Positions 45,222 through 55,192 of a DNA stretch of 64,000 bases are shown in pieces; position 1 is the first letter of the stretch; each line of letters opens with the position of its first letter. Where the stretch lies: contig CAWAZD010000017.1 of NCBI GenBank assembly GCA_963786395.1, positions 62,001 to 126,000 on the forward strand, written 5' to 3'. Below the pieces are notes generated by a model, which did no database searches, was not told the DNA's origin, and saw only the letters and a program-made list of their open reading frames with translations. Origin of the DNA: Fen-1301 sp963786395 (lineage in GTDB: Bacteria > Bacteroidota > Ignavibacteria > Ignavibacteriales > Ignavibacteriaceae). The position numbers were made by a program, and so were the translations under genes.

Positions 45222-46910
45222 ATGAATACTGAAATAACAGGAATAGTTTTTATTTTCATCTTAACATTACTCGCATCCTGGCCCCTTGGAAAATATATGA
45301 GTAAAGTATTTAAAGGCGAAAAGGTGTGGAGTGACTTCCTTAGCCCTCTTGAAAATCTGATTTTCAGAATCTCGGGAATAGACCCTAAAAAACCTATGGA
45401 CTGGAAAGAAAATCTGAAGGAAATGCTTAAACTTAATCTTGTGTTTTTTCTTTTTGTATATCTCCTCCTATTGATTAAACATCCTTTCATGAACCCTATG
45501 GGTATTGCAGGTATGGAAGCTTCGCTTGCTTTTAACACCGCAGCAAGTTTTGTCTCAAATACTAATTTGCAACATTATGCAGGTGAATCTTCGGCGTCAT
45601 ATTTTACTCAAATATTCCTACTGATGTTTATGCAGTTCGTAAGTGCCGCTACCGGTATTGCTGCTGTCGCTATGTTATTTAAAGGTCTGGCTTCGAAACA
45701 ATTAAGTGATCTTGGGAATTTTTATAATTTAATTGTGAAAAGTTGTACAAGAATCTTACTCCCTCTATCTATAGTCGTGGCTGTAACACTACTTCTTCAT
45801 GGAACCCCCATGACTTTTTCAGGTGCATCTTCCGCAATTACTCTTCAGGGTGATACGGTTTCTGTTTCAACAGGTCCTGCTGCCTCAATGGTAGCAATTA
45901 AACAAATTGGTACTAATGGCGGAGGATTCTTCGGGCAGAACTCAGCACATCCGTTTGAAAACCCCGATTACTTAACTAACATGGTTGAAAGTTTCTCTAT
46001 AATATTAATTGCTATGGGGCTTGTTTTTTCTTTTGGTTTCTATCTTAACAATAAGAAACTTGGATACCTTATCTTTGGAGTCATGGCAGTATTCTATGTG
46101 TCCTTCCTGATTCTTGCGGTACATTGGGAAGTGTCCGGAAATCCTTTAATAAATAAAACGGGAATTGCTGCCGGTTCGGGAAATATGGAAGGCAAGGAAG
46201 TCCGTTTCGGTTCTGCCGCTTCCGCTTATTGGGGTGTAACAACTACTGTTACTTCAAATGGTTCTGTTAATTCTATGCACGACAGCTTTATGCCTCTTTC
46301 AGGGGGAATCCTAATTGTTGATATGATGGTTAATGCAATCTTCGGAGGTGTGGGTGTTGGTTTCCTGAATTTCTTTGTTTACCTGATAATTGCTGTTTTT
46401 ATTGCCGGACTTATGGTAGGCAGAACTCCGGAACTACTTGGTAAAAAAATAGAAGCAAAGGAAGTTAAAATTGCGGCTATTGTTCTTTTGCTTCATCCTT
46501 TATTAATTCTATTAGGCACCGCTATTTCTTCCCATATTGCGGCTCTTAATCAAAGTACTGGCTGGTTTACAAATAAAACATATCATGGATTTTCTGAAAT
46601 GCTGTATGAATTTTCTTCTGCATCTGCAAATAATGGATCTGAATTCGCCGGGTTGAACGCAAATACTTATTTCTGGAATATACTCGATGGCGTTATTATG
46701 CTTATTTCCAGATTCCTTCCAATCATAGGACCTGTTGCTATCGGAGGATTACTTGCTCAAAAGAAAACTATCCCTGATTCTGCTGGCACTCTTAAGATTG
46801 AAAGTTTTACGTTCGGTCTGGTTTTAATTTCAGTAATTGTTATTGTTTCAGCTCTATCCTTCTTCCCTGCTCTTGCAGTAGGACCAATTGCTGAATTCTT
46901 TTCAATATAA
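45222..46910 (+). CDS. kdpA: potassium-transporting ATPase subunit KdpA
   Basis: The K+-channel-like subunit of the high-affinity KdpFABC pump. Its 562 aa have the selectivity-filter loops typical of the SKT superfamily, seen in FNTAASFVSNTNLQHYAGES (about 104-123) and QIGTNGGGFFGQNSAHPFEN (about 227-246). KdpA is the subunit that binds K+ from the periplasm. Ten helices are expected and many hydrophobic stretches are seen. Length and motifs are normal. Confidence 0.97.
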   Translation: MNTEITGIVFIFILTLLASWPLGKYMSKVFKGEKVWSDFLSPLENLIFRISGIDPKKPMDWKENLKEMLKLNLVFFLFVYLLLLIKHPFMNPMGIAGMEASLAFNTAASFVSNTNLQHYAGESSASYFTQIFLLMFMQFVSAATGIAAVAMLFKGLASKQLSDLGNFYNLIVKSCTRILLPLSIVVAVTLLLHGTPMTFSGASSAITLQGDTVSVSTGPAASMVAIKQIGTNGGGFFGQNSAHPFENPDYLTNMVESFSIILIAMGLVFSFGFYLNNKKLGYLIFGVMAVFYVSFLILAVHWEVSGNPLINKTGIAAGSGNMEGKEVRFGSAASAYWGVTTTVTSNGSVNSMHDSFMPLSGGILIVDMMVNAIFGGVGVGFLNFFVYLIIAVFIAGLMVGRTPELLGKKIEAKEVKIAAIVLLLHPLLILLGTAISSHIAALNQSTGWFTNKTYHGFSEMLYEFSSASANNGSEFAGLNANTYFWNILDGVIMLISRFLPIIGPVAIGGLLAQKKTIPDSAGTLKIESFTFGLVLISVIVIVSALSFFPALAVGPIAEFFSI

Positions 46911-46930
46911 ATAAATTATGTGTTTATACA

Positions 46931-48973
46931 ATGGCAAAAAGAAAAAGAGATAATAAATTATTCGAATCTGAAATCGTAAAGTTGGCTTTGAAAGAAGCTT
47001 TCATTAAATACGATCCCCGGCAAATGTCCAAGAACCCTGTAATGTTTACAGTTGAAATTGGCACTGCCGTAATGCTAATTGTAACCATATTAACAGCTTT
47101 CAATGGCTCCACCGCACAAGGTCATTTCCTTTATAATCTTACAATTACAATTTTACTCTGGCTCACTAACTATTTCGGTAATTTTGCTGAAGCTATAGCC
47201 GAGGCAAGAGGAAAAGCACAGGCCGCCTCTCTCAGAAAGACACGTGAAATTACTCCGGCTAAAATTCTACTGCCAAATGGCGAAATTAAAGAAGGTACTT
47301 CTGCTGAACTAAAAAAGGGTGATGTCTTTATTGTCGAAGCAGGTGAAATGATTCCAGCCGACGGCGAAATAATTGAAGGTCTCGCCTCAATTGATGAGTC
47401 CGCCATTACCGGCGAATCTGCTCCTGTAATCAGGGAAGCCGAAACTGATCATTCAGGTGTAGTAGGCGGTACGAGAGTTTTGTCTGATAAAATAAATGTC
47501 CTTGTTACCGTTAACCCCGGTGAGACCTTCCTCGATAAAATGATTGCTTTGGTTGAAGGCGCCAATCGTCAGAAGACGCCAAACGAAATTGCTCTTACTA
47601 TTCTACTTGCGGGATTTACTTTAATATTCCTGCTTGTCACAGCTACACTTCAACCCTTTGCTGAATATTCAAGGACAGTAATTACAATTGCAGCTCTGGT
47701 TTCCTTATTTGTATGCCTTATACCTACAACTATTGGAGCCCTCCTTTCCGCTATTGGAATTGCAGGAATGGATAGAGCCCTGCGCGCAAATGTAATTGCT
47801 AAATCCGGTAAAGCAGTTGAGAATGCCGGTGATATTGATACTGTACTTCTTGATAAAACAGGAACCATCACTATAGGCAACAGGAAAGCAACAAATGTTT
47901 ATCCGGTTATTGGTTATTCAAAAGATGAGTTCCTTAGGAATGCTTATTTAAGTTCATTTGCTGATCAAACCCCTGAAGGAAAATCAATAATTGAGTACTG
48001 CGAGAAAAATAATGTTAGAATAAATGAAAGAGAAATTATAAATGCTAAGTTCATAAAATTCTCTGCTGAAACAAGAATGAGCGGTATTGATCTGGCTGAT
48101 GGTACACAAATAAGAAAGGGCGCGTGGGATTCGATTAAAAAATTATCTGTTGATCATAAAGACGAACTCGATCTTATAGAAAAAGATGTAACCAGAATTG
48201 CTGAGAATGGAGGAACTCCTCTTGCTGTATCACTCAATTGCAGAGCTCTTGGAGCTATCCAATTGGAAGATATTATTAAACCGGGAATAGAGGAACGCTT
48301 TAAGAGATTAAGGAAAATGGGAGTAAAGACTGTCATGGTCACCGGCGATAATCCCATAACCGCAAAGTATATTGCCAACCAGGCGGGAGTTGATGATTTT
48401 ATAGCTGAAGCAAAACCTGAAGATAAATTACGATACATAAGAGATGAACAGAAATCTGGAAAGCTTGTAGCCATGATGGGTGACGGCACTAATGATGCAC
48501 CTGCACTTGCACAGGCTGATGTTGCTGTTGCAATGAACACCGGCACTCAGGCTGCTAAAGAAGCTTCTAATATGGTTGACCTTGATAATGATCCTACAAA
48601 ACTTCTTGAAGTAATAGAAATTGGAAAACAAATGCTTATTACAAGGGGAAATGTTACTACATTCTCTCTTGCTAATGATGTCGCTAAATATTTTGCTATA
48701 ATACCTGCTTTATTTGCTTCTGCCATTCCGGGGTTAAATGCACTTAATATTATGCATCTCGGTTCTTCTGAGTCTGCGATCCTTTCTGCTGTAATCTTTA
48801 ACGCGTTTATTATCCCGACTCTTATTCCTCTTTCATTAAAGGGCGTTAAATACCGTGCTATAGGGGCTACCGCAATGCTAAGAAGGAATCTTTTTATTTA
48901 CGGGTTTGGAGGGATTGTTTCACCCTTTATAGGAATTAAACTGATAGACCTTGTAGTCAATTTATTTATTTGA
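46931..48973 (+). CDS. kdpB: potassium-transporting P-type ATPase subunit KdpB
   Basis: The catalytic subunit, 680 aa. The phosphorylation site is Asp in LLDKTGTITIGNR (about 307-319). ITGESAPV lies in the actuator domain, MVTGDNPITAKYIA and MMGDGTNDAPALAQADVAVA in the P domain. It hydrolyses ATP to drive K+ import through KdpA. It lies 20 bases after kdpA and its stop overlaps the region of the kdpC start. All motifs are complete. Confidence 0.98.
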   Translation: MAKRKRDNKLFESEIVKLALKEAFIKYDPRQMSKNPVMFTVEIGTAVMLIVTILTAFNGSTAQGHFLYNLTITILLWLTNYFGNFAEAIAEARGKAQAASLRKTREITPAKILLPNGEIKEGTSAELKKGDVFIVEAGEMIPADGEIIEGLASIDESAITGESAPVIREAETDHSGVVGGTRVLSDKINVLVTVNPGETFLDKMIALVEGANRQKTPNEIALTILLAGFTLIFLLVTATLQPFAEYSRTVITIAALVSLFVCLIPTTIGALLSAIGIAGMDRALRANVIAKSGKAVENAGDIDTVLLDKTGTITIGNRKATNVYPVIGYSKDEFLRNAYLSSFADQTPEGKSIIEYCEKNNVRINEREIINAKFIKFSAETRMSGIDLADGTQIRKGAWDSIKKLSVDHKDELDLIEKDVTRIAENGGTPLAVSLNCRALGAIQLEDIIKPGIEERFKRLRKMGVKTVMVTGDNPITAKYIANQAGVDDFIAEAKPEDKLRYIRDEQKSGKLVAMMGDGTNDAPALAQADVAVAMNTGTQAAKEASNMVDLDNDPTKLLEVIEIGKQMLITRGNVTTFSLANDVAKYFAIIPALFASAIPGLNALNIMHLGSSESAILSAVIFNAFIIPTLIPLSLKGVKYRAIGATAMLRRNLFIYGFGGIVSPFIGIKLIDLVVNLFI

Positions 48974-48987
48974 ATCTGAATAATAAT

Positions 48988-49557
48988 ATGAAAACACTAA
49001 GAACACTTTTAGGTATGAATTTTTCTCTGCTGATTTTATTAAGTTTATTATATACATCATTAATCTGGGGTGTAGGATTATTTTTCCCTTCTGCAGCTGA
49101 TGGTTTCCCTGTCTACAAAAACGGGAATCTGGTTGGTTATAAAAATATCGGACAGAAGTTTACTCAAGATAAATATTTCTGTAACAGACCATCAGTCTGC
49201 GATTACAATGCTGCTGCGGGTAGCGCTTCTAACTACGGACCGACTAACCCTGATTACATCAATCAGGTTACCGCAAGAATTGATACTATAATTATACATA
49301 ACCCCGGAATCATGAAATCAGAAATCCCGGTTGAAATGGTCACCTCATCAGGCAGTGGTTTGGACCCTGATATTTCAGTCCAGGCAGCATTGTTTCAGGT
49401 CTCCAGAATATCTAAAATCCGTAAGATTCCAACTGAGAGATTAATAAATCTTATTAAAGATAATACTGAAAAACCTTTATTCGGATTCCTTGGACCTGAG
49501 AAGATTAATGTTCTTCAGTTAAACCTGAACCTCGATCAACTCTCCCCTAATAACTAA
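48988..49557 (+). CDS. kdpC: potassium-transporting ATPase subunit KdpC
   Basis: 189 aa from the ATG at 48988; an earlier in-frame TTG at 48970 is possible but the family begins at MKTLRTLLGMNF. One N-terminal helix (about 13-33) is followed by a soluble domain with QKFTQDKYFCNRPSVCDY, AASNYGPTNP-type sequence and SSGSGLDPDISVQAA. KdpC stabilises the KdpAB complex. It ends the kdp operon, followed by dispersed palindromes. Confidence 0.95.
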   Translation: MKTLRTLLGMNFSLLILLSLLYTSLIWGVGLFFPSAADGFPVYKNGNLVGYKNIGQKFTQDKYFCNRPSVCDYNAAAGSASNYGPTNPDYINQVTARIDTIIIHNPGIMKSEIPVEMVTSSGSGLDPDISVQAALFQVSRISKIRKIPTERLINLIKDNTEKPLFGFLGPEKINVLQLNLNLDQLSPNN

Positions 49558-49596
49558 ATCACTACAAAACGCTCGTCATATTGGGGCGGGAATCAG

Positions 49597-49716
49597 CTTA
49601 TAGTCCCAGGCATAAATGCTTGAGCTAATGAACTATAACAATTATTAAAATTAGCCCAGTCCTTCAGGACTGGGTAAATGGAATCGAGTAAAAAATACTT
49701 ATGCCATTTATGGCAT
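49597..49716. repeat. three dispersed palindromes
   Basis: A diverged CCCAGGCATAAATGCTTGAG copy (about 49603-49625), AGCCCAGTCCTTCAGGACTG then GG (49653-49674), and ATGCCATTTATGGCAT (49701-49716). These belong to the families at 25067-25170. Confidence 0.8.
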
Positions 49717-49803
49717 TAAAATAAATAATGCTATGTGGTCATAATCTTAATAAACAAAGGCAGAGCCTTGTATTGGATACACTTCCTTACTCCTTACTCA
49801 CTT

Positions 49804-51777
49804 TTACCCCTCCATCCTTATCGGCAGAATAATATTTGTCACTCCGCTCCAATGCAAATTCTTCTGTATAGCAAATGATGCTTCATTATGCAGTATTCGA
49901 TGATAATATTTCTCTATCCTGAAATTAAGCCTTCCGGTAAATACAGCCGAATGTGGAAACTCATGCGCGACACTAATACATAATTCAGTTGCAGTCTTTA
50001 TCAAATCAGTTCCTGTTTCCAGTCTATATTCAGCAGGGAACCCGAACTTTCTAGCCAATTCAACATATTTTTTAAGTGAGTCTTCAACAACTTTCTTATG
50101 AGTATCAATATGTTCTTCGCCTTTAAAAAGTTCCTGGTCAACAACTACAACCGAGACAAATACAAAATTCTTGTAGAAATTCGGGAATTGACGAATGATA
50201 GTGAAAAATGTGTGCACACCAAAACCGTTGAAATTACTGACAAGCTGAATTGCTGTATTATTTTTCTTATCAACCGCTTCTACATTTGGAACTCCTGTAG
50301 CCGGAATTCCTTCAAGCAATACATCAAATTTCTGCTTCTCCAAATTGATCTTATTATAATGCTTCCTGATAACATAGCAAATGCTTATGAAACCGGAAGT
50401 TATTAATAGCGTTAACCAACCTCCTTCCAGAAATTTCTCGAATACTGTTATAGCAAGAATAATAACACACATTGTTAGTCCTGTTAAATGGACACTCAAA
50501 TGTTTTTTCCATTCTTTCTCAGTCTTGCGGTGTTTAATAAAAAAACGGGACATTCCGAATTCAGAAAGAGAAAAGGTAAGAAACACATTTATTGAATACA
50601 TTACCACCAATGCACCAATTGAACCATGTGTATAAAATAAAAGGAGCAATGCGGCAATACCTACCAGAAGCACTCCATTACGCATTGTGAGTCTTTCAGA
50701 AAATGCACCGAACCGGTGAGGCAGCCACGAATCAATTGCCATATTTGCCATTACACGGGGAGCATCTATAAAACCTGCCTGTGCTGCTACGAACAGAAGT
50801 GCACCTTCTGAAAAAATTGTAATGACAGCCAATATTCCTCCAAAGTGCCATCCCGCGAAAAGATTATCTGCAAGCACGGCATTCAGAGTTTTACCTTCAG
50901 TTAATTTTACTCCAACTAATAAGTAACAAAGGAACAATCCACCTGCAGTTATGGCTAAAGATGTTGCCATATAAGCCATCGTCCGCTTCCCGGTTTTAAC
51001 TTTAGGATCACGCATAATTTGCAAACCGTTAGATACAGCTTCTATTCCTGTGTAGGTTCCACCACCAAGAGAATACGCTCTTAAGAATAACATAAGAATA
51101 CCAAGAAAACCAATTTGACCTAAATCCTTCATTAAACTTACGTTCGCATTTGATACTACTGGTACGATCTCATTTACATGACTAAATATTCCATATCCAA
51201 GAAGTATTATATGAGTAATTATAAAAACAGCAAAAATAGGTGCAAGCCCGGTAATTGATTCCTTAACGCCTCTAATATTGAGGATGATAAGGACTGCAAT
51301 AAGAATAGCAGCGAAAGGGACTCTTAGGGGTTGATATTTCAAAGGGAAATAACTGAAGATTGCGCCTGAACATGCTGCTATAGATACTGTAATAGTTAAA
51401 ATGTAATCCACAATCAATGCAGAGCCTGAAATGACACCTGCACCTTCCCCGAGCATATGTGTTGCAACTATATAACCGCCACCGCCATGAGGGAAGTGTT
51501 CAATTATTCGTGAGTAGGCGTATGATATTACAAAAACAGTTATGCCGGTTGCCAATGCCAGAAATAATGCAAGGTATGCGTGACTTCCCAAAGCTCTGAA
51601 TGCTTCTTCGGGTCCATATGATGAAGAGGATAAACCATCTGCTCCTAATCCAATCCAGGCAAGCACAGGAATAAGCGCCATCTTATGAAATATTTTGGGA
51701 TCATTTAAGTTTTTAGGAGCACCAAATATAGCCTTGGAGATTTTTGAAGTTCCTGAAGGATTCTGATCGTCTACCAT
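49804..51777 (-). CDS. APC-superfamily permease, KimA-like potassium or amino acid transporter
   Basis: A 657-aa protein with about 12 membrane helices in the first 460 residues and a C-terminal soluble region. The start of the membrane part, LSSSSYGPEEAFRAL then FPHGGGGYIVATHMLGE, SALIVDYILTITVSIAA and LNIRGVKES, corresponds to the KimA/YdaO group, which imports K+ in Bacillus. Its position beside the kdp operon suggests K+ uptake here too. The long C-terminal domain (about 470-657) is also a feature of that group. An amino acid substrate is possible. Confidence 0.85.
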   Translation of the reverse strand: MVDDQNPSGTSKISKAIFGAPKNLNDPKIFHKMALIPVLAWIGLGADGLSSSSYGPEEAFRALGSHAYLALFLALATGITVFVISYAYSRIIEHFPHGGGGYIVATHMLGEGAGVISGSALIVDYILTITVSIAACSGAIFSYFPLKYQPLRVPFAAILIAVLIILNIRGVKESITGLAPIFAVFIITHIILLGYGIFSHVNEIVPVVSNANVSLMKDLGQIGFLGILMLFLRAYSLGGGTYTGIEAVSNGLQIMRDPKVKTGKRTMAYMATSLAITAGGLFLCYLLVGVKLTEGKTLNAVLADNLFAGWHFGGILAVITIFSEGALLFVAAQAGFIDAPRVMANMAIDSWLPHRFGAFSERLTMRNGVLLVGIAALLLLFYTHGSIGALVVMYSINVFLTFSLSEFGMSRFFIKHRKTEKEWKKHLSVHLTGLTMCVIILAITVFEKFLEGGWLTLLITSGFISICYVIRKHYNKINLEKQKFDVLLEGIPATGVPNVEAVDKKNNTAIQLVSNFNGFGVHTFFTIIRQFPNFYKNFVFVSVVVVDQELFKGEEHIDTHKKVVEDSLKKYVELARKFGFPAEYRLETGTDLIKTATELCISVAHEFPHSAVFTGRLNFRIEKYYHRILHNEASFAIQKNLHWSGVTNIILPIRMEG

Positions 51778-51990
51778 GTATAGAAATATGTTGTGATTAA
51801 AAAACGTTAATATTACGGGTTATTTTGCTTGAATCAAATGAATAAATTAAAATATTTATATTAAATAATCTTAATAAATTGAGGGAATTGGTGAACTGGT
51901 CATTCTGAACTTCGATCATTTAACTCCTTAAGAATTAAAACTATTAAATATTTTCCATACTTTTACTTTTGTTAAATGACATAATATTAT

Positions 51991-52671
51991 ATGGATGAAC
52001 TGTTTTTCTCAACATTCCTGTTATCAATAAAGCTTGCTTTATTTACAACAATTATTTTGTTCCTGATAGGAATACCCGCTGCTTATTATTTAACTTATTC
52101 TAAGTTAAGAATCAATGGTTTGCTGCAGGCACTTATTAGTATGCCTTTGGTACTCCCGCCATCAGTTCTGGGATTCTATCTGCTGCTTGCATTTAGCCCT
52201 AATTACCCTTTTGGTAATTTCCTGCTTAAGTATTTTGATATACGGCTTGCCTTCACTTTTACAGGAATTCTTGTCGGCTCCCTGATCTATAACCTCCCCT
52301 TTATGATAAATTCAATACAAACCGGGTTCAGCAATCTGCCGGTTTCTCTAAAGGATGCCTCATATACACTTGGAAAATCTCGCTTCACAACATTGATAAA
52401 AGTCCTTCTTCCTAATATTAAACCTGCAATGCTTACAGGAATCTGTCTTACATTTGCTCATACTATAGGTGAGTTTGGAGTTATTTTAATGATTGGTGGA
52501 AATATCCCGGGTCAGACAAGGGTTGCTTCAATAGCTGTTTATGATGAAGTGCAATCGCTTAACTTCGGTGCTGCGCACAAATACTCTTTATTCCTTGTCC
52601 TGTTTAGTTTTATAATACTCGTTTTAATTTACAGTATAAACAAAGAATTTCTTAAATGGAAAAAACTCTGA
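51991..52671 (+). CDS. modB: molybdate ABC transporter permease ModB
   Basis: A 226-aa inner membrane permease of the molybdate/tungstate type. There are five or six helices. LISMPLVLPPSVLGFYLLLAF (about 48-68) and the EAA-like loop SLKDASYTLGKSRFTTLIKVLLPNI (about 117-142) are family hallmarks, with HTIGEFGVILMIGG near 165. It overlaps modC by 16 bases. No ModA binding protein is found in this window, which is unusual for the system. Confidence 0.9.
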   Translation: MDELFFSTFLLSIKLALFTTIILFLIGIPAAYYLTYSKLRINGLLQALISMPLVLPPSVLGFYLLLAFSPNYPFGNFLLKYFDIRLAFTFTGILVGSLIYNLPFMINSIQTGFSNLPVSLKDASYTLGKSRFTTLIKVLLPNIKPAMLTGICLTFAHTIGEFGVILMIGGNIPGQTRVASIAVYDEVQSLNFGAAHKYSLFLVLFSFIILVLIYSINKEFLKWKKL

Positions 52672-53478
52672 TCGATCTGCATCTGCAGAAAGAAATACAT
52701 ACGATCACTGGTAAACTAACACTGGATGTGGAATTTTCCATTCCTGAATTCGGTTTCATCAATTTATTCGGGAAATCAGGTGTAGGCAAAACTACTATAT
52801 TAAGAATGATTGCTGGATTGACAAAACCCGACTCCGGATATATTAAAGTTGGCGATGAATCATGGTTTAACCAAACAAATAAACAGAATCTCAAAACTCA
52901 GAAACGGAATATAGGATTTGTATTTCAGGATTATGCTTTATTTCCTAATATGTCTGTTGAAGAACATCTGTTTTATGCGCAGACGATTAAAGATTCCGGT
53001 CATGTAAATGACCTGCTTGATATATTTGATTTAAAAGGATTAAGGAACAGAAAACCTGATATCCTGTCAGGGGGTCAGAAACAAAGAGTGGCTGTTAGCA
53101 AGAGCTTTAGCACGTAAACCTCAAATACTCCTTCTTGATGAACCGCTGTCTGCTCTCGATAGTGAAGCTCGTCTTACTCTTCAGAAAGAAATTATGGAAG
53201 CTCACAAAAGCTTTCATTCCACAACCATTCTGGTAAGCCATGATGTTGATGAAATTACAAGACTTTCAGATCAGGTCTATGTTATTGATAACGGCAGAAT
53301 TGTTAACAGCGGAAATGCCGGATCTATTTTCAAAGATCAGGATGTCAATCTTTCATATATAGGTAAAATTACTGCAATAGAAAAGAATAAAATTGAAGTT
53401 GAATTTCTCGACAATAAACCCGGCTCTTATACACCCGGCGATGTTGTCAATATTTCCGTAATATCCAATCCCAAATAA
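52656..53478 (+). pseudogene. modC: molybdate ABC transporter ATPase ModC, one frameshift
   Basis: An ABC ATPase with Walker A GKSGVGKTTILRM (about 37-49), the ABC signature LSGGQKQRV and Walker B LLLDEPLSALDSE, followed by the H-loop VSHDVDE and a C-terminal MOP-like domain (KITAIEKNKIEVEFLDNKPG). One extra G at 53094 shifts the frame within the signature: as given, RVAVSKSFST then stop; without it, RVALARALARKPQILLLDEP, as in the family. The second part carries on to 53478. Corrected length is about 273 aa. Sequence error is at least as likely as true loss. Confidence 0.87.
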
Positions 53479-53498
53479 GTTTTTTCTTTATTTACTTC

Positions 53499-54842
53499 TT
53501 ACTCAATATCATACTCTTTCAACTTCCTGTATAGTGTAGTAAGCCCGATCCCTAATATTTCAGCAGCTTTTGATTTATTCCCCTCTGTATCTCCTAATAC
53601 TTTCACTATCTGAATCTTCTCCATCTCCTCAAGGTTCCCGGTATTCCCGGAAGGAATATTTTTCTTCACGGTAAACATGTCCTTCGGAAGTGCCGCAGGT
53701 AATAATACATTCCCGTCAGTTAATATAACAGCGCGCTCAATAATGTTCCTTAGTTCCCTTATATTCCCGGGAAAACTATATCCTTTCAATTTCCTTACAC
53801 ATTCATCATCGATAGATGTAATATTCTTATTCATATGCTGAGAATAGTTTCTGACAAAATATTCAGCAAACACTATTATATCCTCGGGTCTTTCGCGCAG
53901 AGGTGGAAGTTCTATCTTCATTGTATTAATTCTGTAAAACAGGTCAGGACGGAAATTCCCTTTTTCTATTTCATCATTAAGATTCTTGTTGGTGGCTGCT
54001 ATAACTCTTACATTCACCTGGGTTGGTTTGGTATCACCCGATTTAATAAATTCATTTGTTTCAAGCACACGTAAGATTTTTGACTGCAGGGAAATATCCA
54101 TTTCTCCTATCTCATCAAGAAATATGGTCCCTTCACTTGCCTCTTCAAAAAGACCTTTCTTATTTTTTACAGCGCCGGTAAAAGCTCCTGCCTTATAGCC
54201 GAACATTTCACTTTCCAGCAGATCCTTTGATATTGCAGAACAGTTAATTGCTACAAATGAATGTTTATTTCTGTGGCTTCCATTATGGATTGCCTGTGCA
54301 AATATTTCTTTCCCTGTACCGGTTTCTCCTGTCAGCAGAACAGTCACATCCGTTTCTGCCGCACGTTTTGCAAGATGAACAACTTCCCTGATCTTTAATG
54401 ATTTACCTGTTATGTTTTCAAAATTATATTTCTCACCCACTCTTTTTTCAAGTTGCTCAATACGCGAACTCATATTCGATTTTTCTAATGCACGTTCAAC
54501 CGCAGTAAGTATTTTATTATCTTCATCCCCTTTTGTGATATAATCAAACGCACCGCGTTTTATTGCGGTTACTCCGTCTGCAATTGTTCCATATGCGGTC
54601 AGAACTACAATTTCAATCTTATTATTTATCTCCTTTATTTTAGGGATAAGATCAATTCCTGATATGCCGGGCAGCTTCACATCCGATATCACCACATGAA
54701 TATCTTCCTGGTTCAGAATCTTTAACCCTTCCTCCCCGTCATTGGCTTCAAAAACTTTATAACCGTCAAGTTTTAATAATCTGGAAAGCAAAGTCCGGAG
54801 TTCCTTTTCGTCATCTATAATAAGGATGTTACTATTTATCAT
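53499..54842 (-). CDS. NtrC-family sigma-54-dependent response regulator
   Basis: A 447-aa protein with three domains. The receiver (1-120) has phospho-acceptor Asp54 in ISDVKLPGISG. The AAA+ domain (about 145-375) carries Walker A GETGTGKEIFAQAIH, the sigma-54 contact loop GAFTGA and Walker B GTIFLDEIGEM. The Fis-type helix-turn-helix is at the C-terminus (GNKSKAAEILGIGLTTLYRKL). It activates sigma-54 promoters from distant sites. In Bacteroidota kdp clusters such a protein often replaces KdpE, and no OmpR-type KdpE is found in this window. It is therefore the best candidate partner of the kinase at 39752-41584. Confidence 0.94.
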   Translation of the reverse strand: MINSNILIIDDEKELRTLLSRLLKLDGYKVFEANDGEEGLKILNQEDIHVVISDVKLPGISGIDLIPKIKEINNKIEIVVLTAYGTIADGVTAIKRGAFDYITKGDEDNKILTAVERALEKSNMSSRIEQLEKRVGEKYNFENITGKSLKIREVVHLAKRAAETDVTVLLTGETGTGKEIFAQAIHNGSHRNKHSFVAINCSAISKDLLESEMFGYKAGAFTGAVKNKKGLFEEASEGTIFLDEIGEMDISLQSKILRVLETNEFIKSGDTKPTQVNVRVIAATNKNLNDEIEKGNFRPDLFYRINTMKIELPPLRERPEDIIVFAEYFVRNYSQHMNKNITSIDDECVRKLKGYSFPGNIRELRNIIERAVILTDGNVLLPAALPKDMFTVKKNIPSGNTGNLEEMEKIQIVKVLGDTEGNKSKAAEILGIGLTTLYRKLKEYDIE

Positions 54843-55192
54843 ATATAAGTCTAATTATTTAATTCAAAATTTAACTAAAAAAAGGATAAATAATAGTATC
54901 GCATTGTCATTCTGTCTAAGTCCTGTCATTCGGAAATGGGAAGAATCCTTCCGTTTTGTCATTCCTGCGAAGGCGGGAATTCATGCAGCGAATTCGTAGG
55001 GGCATGGTCTCCCGACCCGCCCGATAATTGCCGAAGGCATTTACCTTGCAAAATTCGTTAATATTGAAACCATTTTTGATCTTGTAATTAGGAGCGAGGC
55101 GAAGAAACCCTTTAATGTTTTCGGGAATTAATGCTATTATGAATAAATTAGTTTACTAATTTTATAAAGTATAATATTTAATAGAGTAATAA
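54843..55192. other. intergenic region with dispersed repeats
   Basis: 350 bases. 54905-54955 contains GTCATTCTG-type repeats, 54957-54983 a REP-like copy (GTCATTCCTGCGAAGGCGGG), and about 55000-55045 a GTAGGGGCATGGTCTCCCGA segment with a GCCGAAGGC end. No gene was seen. Confidence 0.7.
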
